Assembly: GCF_024614185.1 (NCBI RefSeq)
Contig: NZ_JAHTLF010000015.1
Span: 507,402 to 571,401, forward strand
Source of the DNA: Nocardioides carbamazepini
GTDB taxonomy: Bacteria > Actinomycetota > Actinomycetes > Propionibacteriales > Nocardioidaceae
DNA length: 64,000 bases
Reading direction: 5' to 3'
The notes under the pieces were generated by a model. The model made no database searches and was not told the DNA's origin. It saw only the letters and a list, made by a program, of their open reading frames with translations. Below are positions 8,776-16,134 of the stretch, piece after piece. Position numbers and translations under genes: made by a program. Position 1 is the first letter of the stretch; every line of letters begins with the position of its first letter.

Positions 8776-8781
8776 TAGGCT
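8776..8781 (+). promoter_or_regulatory. -10 box (TAGGCT) of a leaderless gene
   Basis: TAGGCT followed by seven bases and GTG at 8789. Confidence 0.5.
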
Positions 8782-8788
8782 CAGTCGG

Positions 8789-9202
8789 GTGGGTTGGTTT
8801 CGGCCGCGCGGCGCGTTCTTCCTTGCTGGCACGGTGGCCGGGGCCGGACTGGCCTTGATCCCCATGGCCGTCGACCGCTACATCGACGGCGCCCTCTACG
8901 GCCGCACCGATCCCGGGGGCCGGGTTTGGACCTGCGCTGGTGCGACGGGCAGCTCCTCGATCCTCTACTACAGGGGCAGTGTGGTGGTCATCGTGACCAT
9001 TGCGGACGAGGCAGCTCGAGCCTGGCAGGTCGGATTCCCGGACTACGAAGGCAGTACGTGGGATCTCGAACCGTCGAGAGAAGGTACCTATCCCGCTGTC
9101 CTCGAACACCTCACCGACCTCGATGACGGCCCCCGACGGACCGTGACTATCAGGCCCAGCAACGCGGAGAGCTGGTGCGAGATGACAATCAGCCTTCGTT
9201 AG
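8789..9202 (+). CDS. Membrane-anchored hypothetical protein
   Basis: 137 residues. An N-terminal hydrophobic helix (GAFFLAGTVAGAGLALIPMA) acts as signal anchor; the rest is a probable extracytoplasmic domain with two Cys (WTCAGATG and SWCEMT) that could form a disulphide. No family recognised. The GTG at 8789 lies seven bases after a TANNNT box and has no ribosome-binding site, so it is probably translated from a leaderless mRNA. Base use is less GC-rich than in flanking genes, and it is the first gene of an accessory islet after rnpB. Confidence 0.6.
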   Translation: MGWFRPRGAFFLAGTVAGAGLALIPMAVDRYIDGALYGRTDPGGRVWTCAGATGSSSILYYRGSVVVIVTIADEAARAWQVGFPDYEGSTWDLEPSREGTYPAVLEHLTDLDDGPRRTVTIRPSNAESWCEMTISLR

Positions 9203-9247
9203 CATCCCGTTTCGCCGCTGTGCATAGTGAACCCGCCACGGACCCTG

Positions 9248-9289
9248 GCTCGTCTACGCTGCCTCCGCTTTGCGGCTGACAGGACGAGC
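9248..9289. terminator. Hairpin between convergent genes
   Basis: GCTCGTC (9248-9254) pairs with GACGAGC (9283-9289), with an inner CCGC-TTT-GCGG stem. It lies between two convergent genes and may end both transcripts; no T-run is present. Confidence 0.35.
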
Positions 9290-9302
9290 GAAGGCGGCCC
9301 AC

Positions 9303-9581
9303 TCACCGCTCGCACGGAACGCCGTCGCGGTCCGGATCCAGGTCGTGAGGATCGCCCGGGTCATCGTCATAGACCTTCTGCGCCTCGGTCTGTGAGTCGA
9401 AGTCGCCGCAGTCGAGATCTCGGAAGACCTCGTCGTTGAACCCGGAGACCTCGCCGACGCCCCAGAGGCTCACGGCGACGAGGAGCGCGCTGACGACCGT
9501 CGTGCCCACCGTCCAGGACGCATCGACGAGGCGCTGACCCACGGTGGGGCGATCGGCCTGGGAGGAGGGGCTGCGAGACAT
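9303..9581 (-). CDS. Excalibur calcium-binding domain protein
   Basis: 92 residues. A short cytoplasmic N-terminus is followed by one transmembrane segment (TTVVSALLVAVSLWGVG) and a C-terminal Excalibur domain DCGDFDSQTEAQKVY ... DPDRDGVPCER, whose DxDxDG loop binds calcium and whose two Cys can pair. Excalibur domains occur on surface proteins, often with nucleases; no nuclease domain is present here. The ATG at 9581 has AGGA at a good distance. It belongs to the accessory islet and points towards the hypothetical at 8789. Confidence 0.75.
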   Translation of the reverse strand: MSRSPSSQADRPTVGQRLVDASWTVGTTVVSALLVAVSLWGVGEVSGFNDEVFRDLDCGDFDSQTEAQKVYDDDPGDPHDLDPDRDGVPCER

Positions 9582-9641
9582 GGCGAGATCCTGGCCCACG
9601 GCAGGCGCGCTCCGTCGGGAAACAGCGGGATCCCGGGTGTC

Positions 9642-9835
9642 GTCCGGGTCGACTCCGGGATCAGCAGGTCCGAGGTCTCCCGGATCTGCGCCGGCCTGGA
9701 CGAGCAGGTCGGCACGTTCCGCGCCCGAGCCCTGGACCACATGGGAGTTCCCCTACGTCTACCTCGACGCGACCTACCTCAACGTCCGCAACACCACCTC
9801 CCAAGGTCATGTCGACGACGGTTGTGGTCATCCGA
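9642..9835 (+). pseudogene. Remnant of an IS256/Mutator-type transposase
   Basis: Three short pieces in different frames match the middle of IS256-family transposases: GISRSEVSRICAGLDEQV (9657 on), then after a one-base shift FPYVYLDATYLNVR (about 9748-9790, containing the catalytic-region Asp of YLDAT), then after another shift VMSTTVVVI (to about 9835). Both ends of the roughly 400-residue protein are missing and no inverted repeats are visible. This is a decayed fragment of a former insertion next to the toxin-antitoxin genes. Confidence 0.7.
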
Positions 9836-9852
9836 CTTTGGCGATTTCCTAC

Positions 9853-10614
9853 TCAGCCATCATCATCGTCGCCATCGTGCGCACGTGCTGTACCGATGAT
9901 TGACGGGCCGAGACCTTCGATCTTGGCGGATCGTGCGGACAGGTCGCGGATGCTCTGCCAGACAGCTGCTCGTGGCGCGTCGATCTTCAGTGCGCGGGCG
10001 TATTCGTCGAGACGGTGCGGGCGCTCGCGGAGGTAGGAGATTGCGCTATTGAGGCTCTCGCCGACCGTCTTGCCGTACGCCTCGACCGCCTTGTGCGCGC
10101 CGGCCTGCAGGGCGGCTGCACTTGGCTTCATCATGGCCAGGTCGATGAGGTCGCGGCTGAACGTCGACGTGTCTGCCCAGCGGTCGTCGTTGGCGAGCAG
10201 CTTGCTTGCGACCTGGTCGGTTCGCGTCAGGATCCGCACACCGCAGATCTCATCCGTCGGCGAGGGGGTGTCGAGGTCGATGCGGCGTTCGTGGATGATC
10301 TCGAACTTGATCGCCACCCCCGCTACCAGCACCGAAGCCCGGATCCCGTAGCCGTCAACCGAAGGGGTTCGAACTACCTCCAGTTCGCGCGTAGTCAGAG
10401 CGTCGAGCCCACGCTCCCTGACGATCTGGCGCAGCTGTCGGTAGGACTGCTGGTCGGAGACCAGGAAGTCGATGTCGACAGATTCGCGGAACTCATCGTT
10501 GGCGAGGACGATCGCGGTACCGCCTCCGAACCAGCAGTTGTGCTCGGCCAGGAGCGGTGCGTCGAGCATCGACAGCAGCTCGGCCACCCGTTGGTGGTGG
10601 AGCCGCCTAAACAA
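9853..10614 (-). CDS. AbiEii/MenT-like nucleotidyltransferase, putative toxin
   Basis: 253 residues of the DNA polymerase beta-type nucleotidyltransferase superfamily. The signature GGG-T in WFGGGTAIVL is followed by SVDIDFLVSD, giving the DxD metal pair, and AIKFEII supplies a third-strand residue. Family members (AbiEii, AbiGii, MenT) act as toxins, in known cases by adding nucleotides to tRNA; the target here is unknown. It overlaps the upstream HTH gene by eight bases and starts with TTG at 10614 behind GGGAGG, so antitoxin and toxin translation are coupled. The C-terminus ends in an unusual Asp/Gly run. I infer a toxin-antitoxin role from architecture; no activity is shown. Confidence 0.8.
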   Translation of the reverse strand: MFRRLHHQRVAELLSMLDAPLLAEHNCWFGGGTAIVLANDEFRESVDIDFLVSDQQSYRQLRQIVRERGLDALTTRELEVVRTPSVDGYGIRASVLVAGVAIKFEIIHERRIDLDTPSPTDEICGVRILTRTDQVASKLLANDDRWADTSTFSRDLIDLAMMKPSAAALQAGAHKAVEAYGKTVGESLNSAISYLRERPHRLDEYARALKIDAPRAAVWQSIRDLSARSAKIEGLGPSIIGTARAHDGDDDDG

Positions 10615-11068
10615 GGAGCCTCCCGTTGCTGTAGGTGTCCGCGAGGTGCTGGATGAACGCCTTCTCGTGGTCGGTGAGGGCTTCCTGGTTGAGGTGTCGC
10701 CAGCCGCGTTCGTAGAGGTTGAGTGCCTCTGTCTCGGTGATGGTGGTGCCGGCGTCGGTCTGCCAGGCCAGCGTGCGTAGGCCGGGGTATTCGCCGACCG
10801 CGATCGTCGCCGGCTTGGATCCCGGAGCGTCGAGGATCGGGACGACGAGGTGGAGCCCGAGTGCGGCTGCGACGTTGCCGTAGGCGCCGATCGTGACCGA
10901 GGGGTTGCCGGCCTCGATCCTGTGCACGGTCACGCGCGACACGCCAGCAGCTTCGGCGCAGGCGACCACGGTGACGCCGAGGGCCTTCCGACGTTCGCGC
11001 AGGCGGGCGCCCAGGCGTCCGAGGTCCGCCTGTTGCTCCGGACTCGTGTACGGGCTGGGTGCTGGCAT
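10607..11068 (-). CDS. XRE-type HTH protein, putative antitoxin
   Basis: 153 residues. An XRE/Cro helix-turn-helix occupies about residues 18-75 (LGARLRERRKALG, ACAEAAGVSRVTVHRIEAGN, VAAALGL). The C-terminal part, ALNLYERGWRHLNQ to the end, may contact the toxin. It is probably the antitoxin and autorepressor of the adjacent AbiEii-like gene. The ATG at 11068 is chosen because TAAAAT lies seven bases before it; the longer frame from 11104 would cover the promoter. Nested inverted repeats flank the -10 box (11068-11121). Confidence 0.8.
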   Translation of the reverse strand: MPAPSPYTSPEQQADLGRLGARLRERRKALGVTVVACAEAAGVSRVTVHRIEAGNPSVTIGAYGNVAAALGLHLVVPILDAPGSKPATIAVGEYPGLRTLAWQTDAGTTITETEALNLYERGWRHLNQEALTDHEKAFIQHLADTYSNGRLLV

Positions 11069-11121
11069 GTTTCTCATTTTAGTCATCTGGCTGTCAAAGT
11101 CCATGATGAGAAACAGATGAC
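11068..11121. promoter_or_regulatory. Promoter and nested inverted repeats of the HTH/AbiEii operon
   Basis: On the minus strand TAAAAT (11076-11081) precedes the start codon by seven bases; a weak -35 TGGACT is at 11098-11103. TGTTTCTCAT (11068-11077) and ATGAGAAACA (11106-11115) form a perfect 10-base inverted repeat; GTCATCTG (11082-11089) and CAGATGAC (11114-11121) form a second, interleaved one. Likely the autoregulatory operator. Confidence 0.55.
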
Positions 11122-11244
11122 ACCCCTCAGCGCGTCAGAGCGGACAACTGCCCTGGCCGGAGCCTCCAAGGATCGACGGACGGACGTAGTCGACGAGGTC
11201 CACCCTCGACATGGCCCCAGGCCGAACCCGGCTCACACGGAGGG

Positions 11245-11787
11245 CTACCGCCCGGTCGCCGAGGCGGGGTCTTCGGCGTTCGAGAGATTGATCTCGACCA
11301 TCAGCTCGTCCGCGATCGCTTCGAGCATCGAGCGCAGGTCGTGCGTGCTGGTCGTGGATGGTGCCCCGAGGACGGCCTTCGCCTCGAACAGATGTCCGCC
11401 CGCCATCGGCGCGGCGCGGACGTCGGTGACCAGCTCCTCGATACTCACTCCCCTGCCGGCGAGAGCGCCGGAGATCTCGGCGACGATGCCCGGGCGGTCC
11501 GCGCCCAGCAGCTCCAGGTTGATCCGCAGCGCCGGCTCGTCGGCGGGCACGTCGGTCCGCTCGAGCGTCACGAGCAGACCGACCTCCTTCAGCGCGGTCA
11601 GCGCCGCGACGAGCGCGTCGGCCTTCGCATCGGGGACGTCCAGCAGCAGGATCCCGGCGAACTTGCCGCCGAGGCGCGCCATCTGGCTGCGGTTCCAGCT
11701 CGCACCGTGAGCGCGGATCGGCGCGGACAGGTCCGACACGAGCCCGGGCCGGTCGTCGCCGATGCAGGTGAGCGTGAAGGTCGCCAT
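11245..11787 (-). CDS. Two-ACT-domain protein (GcvR-like)
   Basis: 180 residues with two ACT domains: TLTCIGDDRPGLVSDLSAPI at the start and NLELLGADRPGIVAEISGAL from about residue 90. Each has the DRPG turn where amino acids usually bind. Related proteins include GcvR, which modulates the glycine cleavage regulator; actinobacterial members are mostly uncharacterised amino-acid sensors. Nothing next to it suggests a target. The ATG at 11787 follows TAGTCT by six bases, so it is probably leaderless. A stretch of about 125 bases upstream of the islet (11122-11244) holds nothing I recognise. Confidence 0.85.
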   Translation of the reverse strand: MATFTLTCIGDDRPGLVSDLSAPIRAHGASWNRSQMARLGGKFAGILLLDVPDAKADALVAALTALKEVGLLVTLERTDVPADEPALRINLELLGADRPGIVAEISGALAGRGVSIEELVTDVRAAPMAGGHLFEAKAVLGAPSTTSTHDLRSMLEAIADELMVEINLSNAEDPASATGR

Positions 11788-11793
11788 GAGCGC

Positions 11794-11799
11794 AGACTA
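11794..11799 (-). promoter_or_regulatory. -10 box (TAGTCT) of the ACT-domain gene
   Basis: TAGTCT, six bases, ATG at 11787. Confidence 0.45.
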
Positions 11800-11854
11800 C
11801 GAGACTCGGCGCCCCAGGGCGGCTCGCCCCAGCGGGAAGCCTCCGCGACCGCCG

Positions 11855-12364
11855 TCAGCGCGGGACGAACCGCGTCAGCACGTCCGCGACGGCCACCGGT
11901 CCTTCCGACCGATCGCACTCCACGACGACGTGGCTCTTCACCTGGTAGCCACCTCCGCGGGCGTCTACCTGGGCCACGGTCACCTCACCCCGGATGCGGG
12001 ATCCGGAGGGCACCGGCGCGATGAAGCGAACCCGGTCCAGACCGTAGTTGACGGCGGACTGGACGTCGTCGACCGCGAAGGCCTCGAAGATGAACCTCGA
12101 CACGAGGGAGAGGGTCAGGTAGCCATGGGCGATCGTCGTGCCGAAGGGGCCGTTCGCGGCCTGCTCGACGTCGACGTGGATCCACTGGTCGTCCAGCGTC
12201 GCGTGGGCGAACTGGTCGATGCGGGCCTGGTCGACCTCGATCCAGCCCGAGTGCCCCAGCGGTACGCCGACCAGGTCGGCCAGTCCGGAGCAGCGGGTCA
12301 CGATCGGCTGCCTCTCCCCCTCGTCCGTCGCCTCGACGAGACCGTCGTCCGTCCGCGCGCTCAC
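11855..12364 (-). CDS. MaoC-family enoyl-CoA hydratase/dehydratase
   Basis: 169-residue hot-dog-fold protein. The hydratase motif is visible as DQARIDQFAHATLDDQWIHVD followed by FGTTIAHGYLTLSL; the Asp and His of D-x4-H/G are the catalytic pair of R-specific hydratases. It would hydrate trans-2-enoyl-CoA to (R)-3-hydroxyacyl-CoA. The GTG at 12364 overlaps the SDR stop (GTGA), so it is the last gene of an ACAD-SDR-MaoC operon that could carry out three consecutive steps of a beta-oxidation-like pathway. The N-terminal 20 residues are extra and unconserved. Confidence 0.88.
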   Translation of the reverse strand: MSARTDDGLVEATDEGERQPIVTRCSGLADLVGVPLGHSGWIEVDQARIDQFAHATLDDQWIHVDVEQAANGPFGTTIAHGYLTLSLVSRFIFEAFAVDDVQSAVNYGLDRVRFIAPVPSGSRIRGEVTVAQVDARGGGYQVKSHVVVECDRSEGPVAVADVLTRFVPR

Positions 12365-13098
12365 ATCGACATCCCACCGTCGACGGGCAGGACCGCGCCG
12401 GTGATGTAGCCGGCCTCCTCGGAGGCCAGGAAGCCCACCGCGGCGCACATCTCCTGGGGCGCGGCGAACCGGCCCAGCGGGATTCCCGTGGCCAGCTCGG
12501 CGAGCTTGTCGGCCGGGATGGAGGCGATCATCCGGGTCTCGGCGTTCGGCGAGATCGCGTTGACGGTGACCCCGAAGCGGGCCAGCTCCTTGGCGGCGGT
12601 CTTCGTGAACCCGATGATCCCGGCCTTGGCCGCGGAGTAGTTCGCCTGGCCCACGTTGCCGTGGAGACCGCTGTAGGACGTGACGTTGATGACGCGCCCG
12701 CCGCTCTGCGCACGGAAGTGGGGTACGGCGGCTCGGGTGAGCCGGAACGCGCCGCCGAGGTGCACCTGTTGGACCAGGTCCCAGTCGGCGTCGGAGGTCT
12801 TCCACAGGACGCCGTCGCGGAGCAGGCCGGCGTTGTTGACGACGATGTCGAGTCGGCCGGTCTCCTCGACCGCGGTAGCGACGACGCGCTCCACGTCCTC
12901 GCTGTCGCTCACGTCCATGCGCGCGCCCGTGGCACCGATCTCGGCTGCCGCCTCGCCGACGGCGGCCTCGTCGATGTCGGCCAGGTAGACAGCGGCGCCG
13001 CTGGCCCGCAGGTGCCGTCCGATCTCGAGGCCGATCCCCCGCGCGCCTCCCGTGACGATCGCGGTGCGGCCGGTGAAGTCGAAGCTGATGTTGCCCAT
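12361..13098 (-). CDS. SDR, 3-hydroxyacyl-CoA dehydrogenase/FabG type
   Basis: 245 residues with the classical SDR motifs: TGGARGIGLE for cofactor, YLADID with an acidic residue (NAD preference), NNAG, catalytic Ser in NVTSYSG and YSAAK. C-terminal GYITGAVLPVDGGMSM is the usual FabG-like end. In this operon it probably oxidises the 3-hydroxyacyl-CoA made by the downstream MaoC protein. The ATG at 13098 follows GAGAGGACAGGA. 25 bases separate it from the acyl-CoA dehydrogenase stop. Confidence 0.92.
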   Translation of the reverse strand: MGNISFDFTGRTAIVTGGARGIGLEIGRHLRASGAAVYLADIDEAAVGEAAAEIGATGARMDVSDSEDVERVVATAVEETGRLDIVVNNAGLLRDGVLWKTSDADWDLVQQVHLGGAFRLTRAAVPHFRAQSGGRVINVTSYSGLHGNVGQANYSAAKAGIIGFTKTAAKELARFGVTVNAISPNAETRMIASIPADKLAELATGIPLGRFAAPQEMCAAVGFLASEEAGYITGAVLPVDGGMSM

Positions 13099-13123
13099 GT
13101 CCGTCCTGTCCTCTCCCCGTCGG

Positions 13124-14272
13124 TCAGAGCCCGAGCTCGCGACCGATGAGCTCCTTCATGATCTCGTTCGAGCCGGCCCAGATCTTCGTGACGCGAGCGT
13201 CCCGCCAGGCCCGCGCGACCCGCTGCTCGTTCATGTAGCCGTAGCCGCCGTACAGCTGGACGCAGTGGTCGAGAACCCGGTTCTGGACCTCGGCCGACCA
13301 CCACTTCGCCTTGGCCGCCTCGACGCTGCTGAGCTCGCCGCGCGTGTGGGCGAGGACGCACTGGTCGACGAACGCCTGGGTCACGTCGATCCGGGTGACC
13401 AGGTCGGCCAGCAGGAACTTGTTGTGCTGGAAGCTGCCGATCGAGGCACCGAAGGCCTGGCGCTCCTTGGCGTACTCGATGGTCTCCATCAGGATCTGCC
13501 GGGCGTGCGCGACATTGGTGACCGCGGACCCGATCCGCTCCTGCGGCAGCCACGTCATCATGTGCCCGAAGCCGCCGTCGACCGTACCGATGACGTTCTC
13601 GTCGGGGACGAACACGTTCTCGAAGAACAGCTCGGCGGTGTCGGCCTCGGGCTGGCCCACCTTGTCGAGCTTGCGGCCGCGGCTGAAGCCGTCCATGCCC
13701 TGCTCGACGACCAGCAGGCTGATGCCCCTGCTGCGGCTTCCGGGAGTGGTGCGCGCCGCGACGATCACGAGATCGGCGTTGTAGCCGTTGGTGATGAACG
13801 TCTTGGCCCCGTTGAGGACCCAGCCACCGGCGGTCCGCTCGGCGCTGGTGCGCAGCGCGGCCAGGTCCGAGCCACCCGACGGCTCGGTCATGCCGATGGC
13901 GGTGACGATCTCCCCGGTCACGCACCCGGGCAGCCAGCGGCGGCGCTGCTCCTCGGTGGTGAGCTGGACCAGGTAGGGCATGACGACGTCGAAGTGGATC
14001 CCGGTCGAGGACGCCAACGCCATGTTGACGTGGGCGAACTCCTCGTTGAGGACCGCGTTGAACCGGTAGTCCTCGGCGAGCGAGCCGCCGTACTCCTCGG
14101 GGATCTCGAGGCCCAGGAGTCCCTGCCGTCCCGCGGCGAGCCAGTACTCCCGCGGCAGCTGGCGCTGGTCGATGAACCGGTCGACGTGCGGCCAGGCCTC
14201 ACGGGCCAGGAACTCGCGGACCGCCGAGCGGAAGTCCTCGTGCTCGGTCTCGTAGAGGGTGCGCTTCAGCAT
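13124..14272 (-). CDS. Acyl-CoA dehydrogenase
   Basis: FAD enzyme of 382 residues that inserts the alpha-beta double bond into acyl-CoA. N-terminal domain with LPREYW and GLLGLEIPEEYGG; FAD/substrate strand IGMTEPSGGSDLAALRT; C-terminal helical domain with QLYGGYGYMNE containing the region of the catalytic base and ending VTKIWAGSNEIMKELIGREL. First gene of the operon with SDR and MaoC genes. The ATG at 14272 has GGAGGACCTG before it. A perfect palindrome upstream (14312-14329) is the likely site of the divergent TetR repressor. Chain-length preference cannot be read. Confidence 0.95.
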   Translation of the reverse strand: MLKRTLYETEHEDFRSAVREFLAREAWPHVDRFIDQRQLPREYWLAAGRQGLLGLEIPEEYGGSLAEDYRFNAVLNEEFAHVNMALASSTGIHFDVVMPYLVQLTTEEQRRRWLPGCVTGEIVTAIGMTEPSGGSDLAALRTSAERTAGGWVLNGAKTFITNGYNADLVIVAARTTPGSRSRGISLLVVEQGMDGFSRGRKLDKVGQPEADTAELFFENVFVPDENVIGTVDGGFGHMMTWLPQERIGSAVTNVAHARQILMETIEYAKERQAFGASIGSFQHNKFLLADLVTRIDVTQAFVDQCVLAHTRGELSSVEAAKAKWWSAEVQNRVLDHCVQLYGGYGYMNEQRVARAWRDARVTKIWAGSNEIMKELIGRELGL

Positions 14273-14311
14273 CAGGTCCTCCTGAGGGGGCGCGGCGTGG
14301 CCGCGGACTTT

Positions 14312-14329
14312 TCTAAGCGACTGCTTAGA
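14312..14329. promoter_or_regulatory. TetR operator candidate (ACAD operon)
   Basis: Perfect 7-base inverted repeat TCTAAGC-GACT-GCTTAGA, 40 bases before the acyl-CoA dehydrogenase start and 128 before the divergent TetR start. Confidence 0.6.
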
Positions 14330-14456
14330 TTATGGGGATGATTGGACCGCCTCCCGGCGCATGACGTCAAGGACGACCGCCTGTGCCGCCCGTCACAGCC
14401 CTGCCGGCCCACTACAGTCGGCCCGGTCGGCACGCCACGAGGAACCGGGAGGGCAG

Positions 14457-15074
14457 ATGTCGCAGAGCCCGGCGCCCCAGCGCCGCCGGGGCAACGTGCG
14501 CGGCGAGCACACCCGGTCGGTCCTCCTCGACGCCGCCGTCCGCTCGTTCGCCGACCGGGGCTTCCACGGCACGAGCACGCGCGACATCGCGTTGGCCGCC
14601 GACATGAGCCCGGCCGTGGTGTACGCGCACTATGCGACCAAGGAGGACCTGCTCTTCGAGCTCTCCCTCGACGGCCACCGCTCGGTCCACGCCCTGCTCG
14701 AGGCGGAGGTCGGTCGACATCGGTCCAGCATCGACCGGCTGCGCGCAGCGGCCACGGGCTTCGGTCGGTGGCATGCGGAGTTCCACACCCTGGCGCGCGT
14801 CGTCCAGTACGAGCTCAACGCCCTCAGCGAGCCACACCTCGCCGAGGTGGCGGCGCTGCGCCGCGTCACCCAGGGACTCTTCGCCGAACTGGTCCGCGAC
14901 GGCGTCGACCAGGGCGTGTTCCACGTCGCCGACATCGACATGACCGCGACGAGCCTGACCTCCCTCGGCATCGACGTGGCCCGGTGGTACCGCCCCACCG
15001 GGGCCTGGACGCCGGAGCAGATCGGGCGCCACCACGGCCTGCTCGCGCTCCGGACCGTCGGCGCCTCGGAGTGA
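14457..15074 (+). CDS. TetR-family regulator of the acyl-CoA operon
   Basis: 205 residues. HTH at about residues 20-65: TRSVLLDAAVRSFADRGFHG then TSTRDIALAADMSPAVVYAHY. The C-terminal half is a ligand domain of the kind found in fatty-acyl-CoA responsive regulators (KstR/FadR-like), but the ligand is not deducible. Divergent position and the palindrome TCTAAGC-N4-GCTTAGA point to control of the acyl-CoA dehydrogenase/SDR/MaoC operon. The ATG at 14457 has GGGAGGGC upstream; earlier starts lack a ribosome site. A TACAGT at 14413-14418 could be its -10 box. Confidence 0.88.
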   Translation: MSQSPAPQRRRGNVRGEHTRSVLLDAAVRSFADRGFHGTSTRDIALAADMSPAVVYAHYATKEDLLFELSLDGHRSVHALLEAEVGRHRSSIDRLRAAATGFGRWHAEFHTLARVVQYELNALSEPHLAEVAALRRVTQGLFAELVRDGVDQGVFHVADIDMTATSLTSLGIDVARWYRPTGAWTPEQIGRHHGLLALRTVGASE

Positions 15075-15100
15075 GCCGGTCCGACCGCTCCCGGGACGCC

Positions 15101-15140
15101 GCCCCGGCCAAGCCCGGCCAAGCCCGGCCAAGCCCGGCCA
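15101..15140. repeat. 10-base tandem repeat
   Basis: AGCCCGGCCA three times exactly (15111-15140) after one imperfect copy, between the TetR gene and the lipoprotein gene. No promoter or gene is seen in this gap. Confidence 0.7.
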
Positions 15141-15204
15141 TGTCCCGGAAAGTCGTGACCAGCGGACCTGACAACCGGGCCATCGGGCCATCGAGGCTCA
15201 CGCC

Positions 15205-16134
15205 ATGACTGACCTCAAGAGTGCGCCGCATCGTCCTCGAGCAGGACGATCGACACCCCGTCGTTCCTCGCTGTCCCGTGCCCTGCTCGCGCTGACGACC
15301 GCGACCGTCCTGTCGGCCGGGCTCGCCGCGTGCAACTCCTCGGACGATGAGCCGGCGGCCACGGACTCGGCGACGCCGACCGCCACCGCCGAGACCACCG
15401 CCGAGCCGACCCTGACGGCGACGCAGCAGGCCGCCTGCGACGGCCTCCTGGAGGCGGCCACGGCGCTGCTCGACCTCGGCGGGTCGGGCGAGGACGGCCC
15501 CAGCAACGAGGAGCTGACGCAGATCGCCGAGCTCTACCGAGGCATCGCCTCCGGGCTCGTCGGCGAGGAGCAGGCGGCCGCGACCGCGGTCGCCGAGACC
15601 CTCGACGAGGTGATCCAGACAGGCAACAAGTTGCTGCTCGAGGACGAGAGCCTCCTCGGCAGCATGCTCGCCCCGGCCGCGGCAGGTCGCACCGTGTGCG
15701 ACTACGCACCGGTCGACTTCATGGCCCACGAGACACCGGCGGCGAGCGCGGACGGCAGCACCGAGATGGCCTACATGGGCCTGCCGGACACCTTGCCCGC
15801 CGGGAGGACCAGCTTCCAGCTGACCAACGACGGCGAGGACTTCCACGAGGCGCTCGTGATGAAGGTGAAGGACTCCTACACCGGGACGATGGATGACCTG
15901 CTCCAGCTCGACGACGAGGCGATGGCCCAGGCCGCCGACATCGTCGCCGCCACCGTGACCGCGCCGGGCGCGACGGCCGCCACCAACGTCGACCTGACCA
16001 CGGGTCGCTACGTCGTGCTGTGCCACATCCCGGTCATGGACGGCGCCGGCCCCGACGCTCAGCCGAAGATGGGCGCCAACGGGCCGATCTGGCACTACTC
16101 CGTCGGCATGGCGCACGAGGTGACGGTCAGCTGA
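15205..16134 (+). CDS. Lipoprotein with C-terminal cupredoxin-like domain
   Basis: 309 residues. Basic N-terminus, hydrophobic helix and lipobox GLAAC at about residue 46; then a Thr/Ala-rich spacer. The last 120 residues look like a cupredoxin fold: FQLTNDGEDFHEALVMKV contains a His after the first strands, and YVVLCHIPVMDG ... HYSVGMAHEV gives Cys, His and Met in the order of type 1 copper ligands. This copper site is inference from the residue pattern. The stop overlaps the candidate CTG start of a multicopper oxidase, so the pair may be a secreted copper electron-transfer couple. Confidence 0.75.
   Translation: MTDLKSAPHRPRAGRSTPRRSSLSRALLALTTATVLSAGLAACNSSDDEPAATDSATPTATAETTAEPTLTATQQAACDGLLEAATALLDLGGSGEDGPSNEELTQIAELYRGIASGLVGEEQAAATAVAETLDEVIQTGNKLLLEDESLLGSMLAPAAAGRTVCDYAPVDFMAHETPAASADGSTEMAYMGLPDTLPAGRTSFQLTNDGEDFHEALVMKVKDSYTGTMDDLLQLDDEAMAQAADIVAATVTAPGATAATNVDLTTGRYVVLCHIPVMDGAGPDAQPKMGANGPIWHYSVGMAHEVTVS

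Noticed and set aside
9204..9302. Short plus-strand frame near 9227-9439
   Set aside because: Arg/Pro-rich, no ribosome site, overlaps the Excalibur gene on the other strand.
15101..15140. Tandem AGCCCGGCCA repeat as a CRISPR-like or regulatory array
   Set aside because: Only three exact units with no spacers; simple slippage repeat. No CRISPR array or cas gene is present anywhere in the window.
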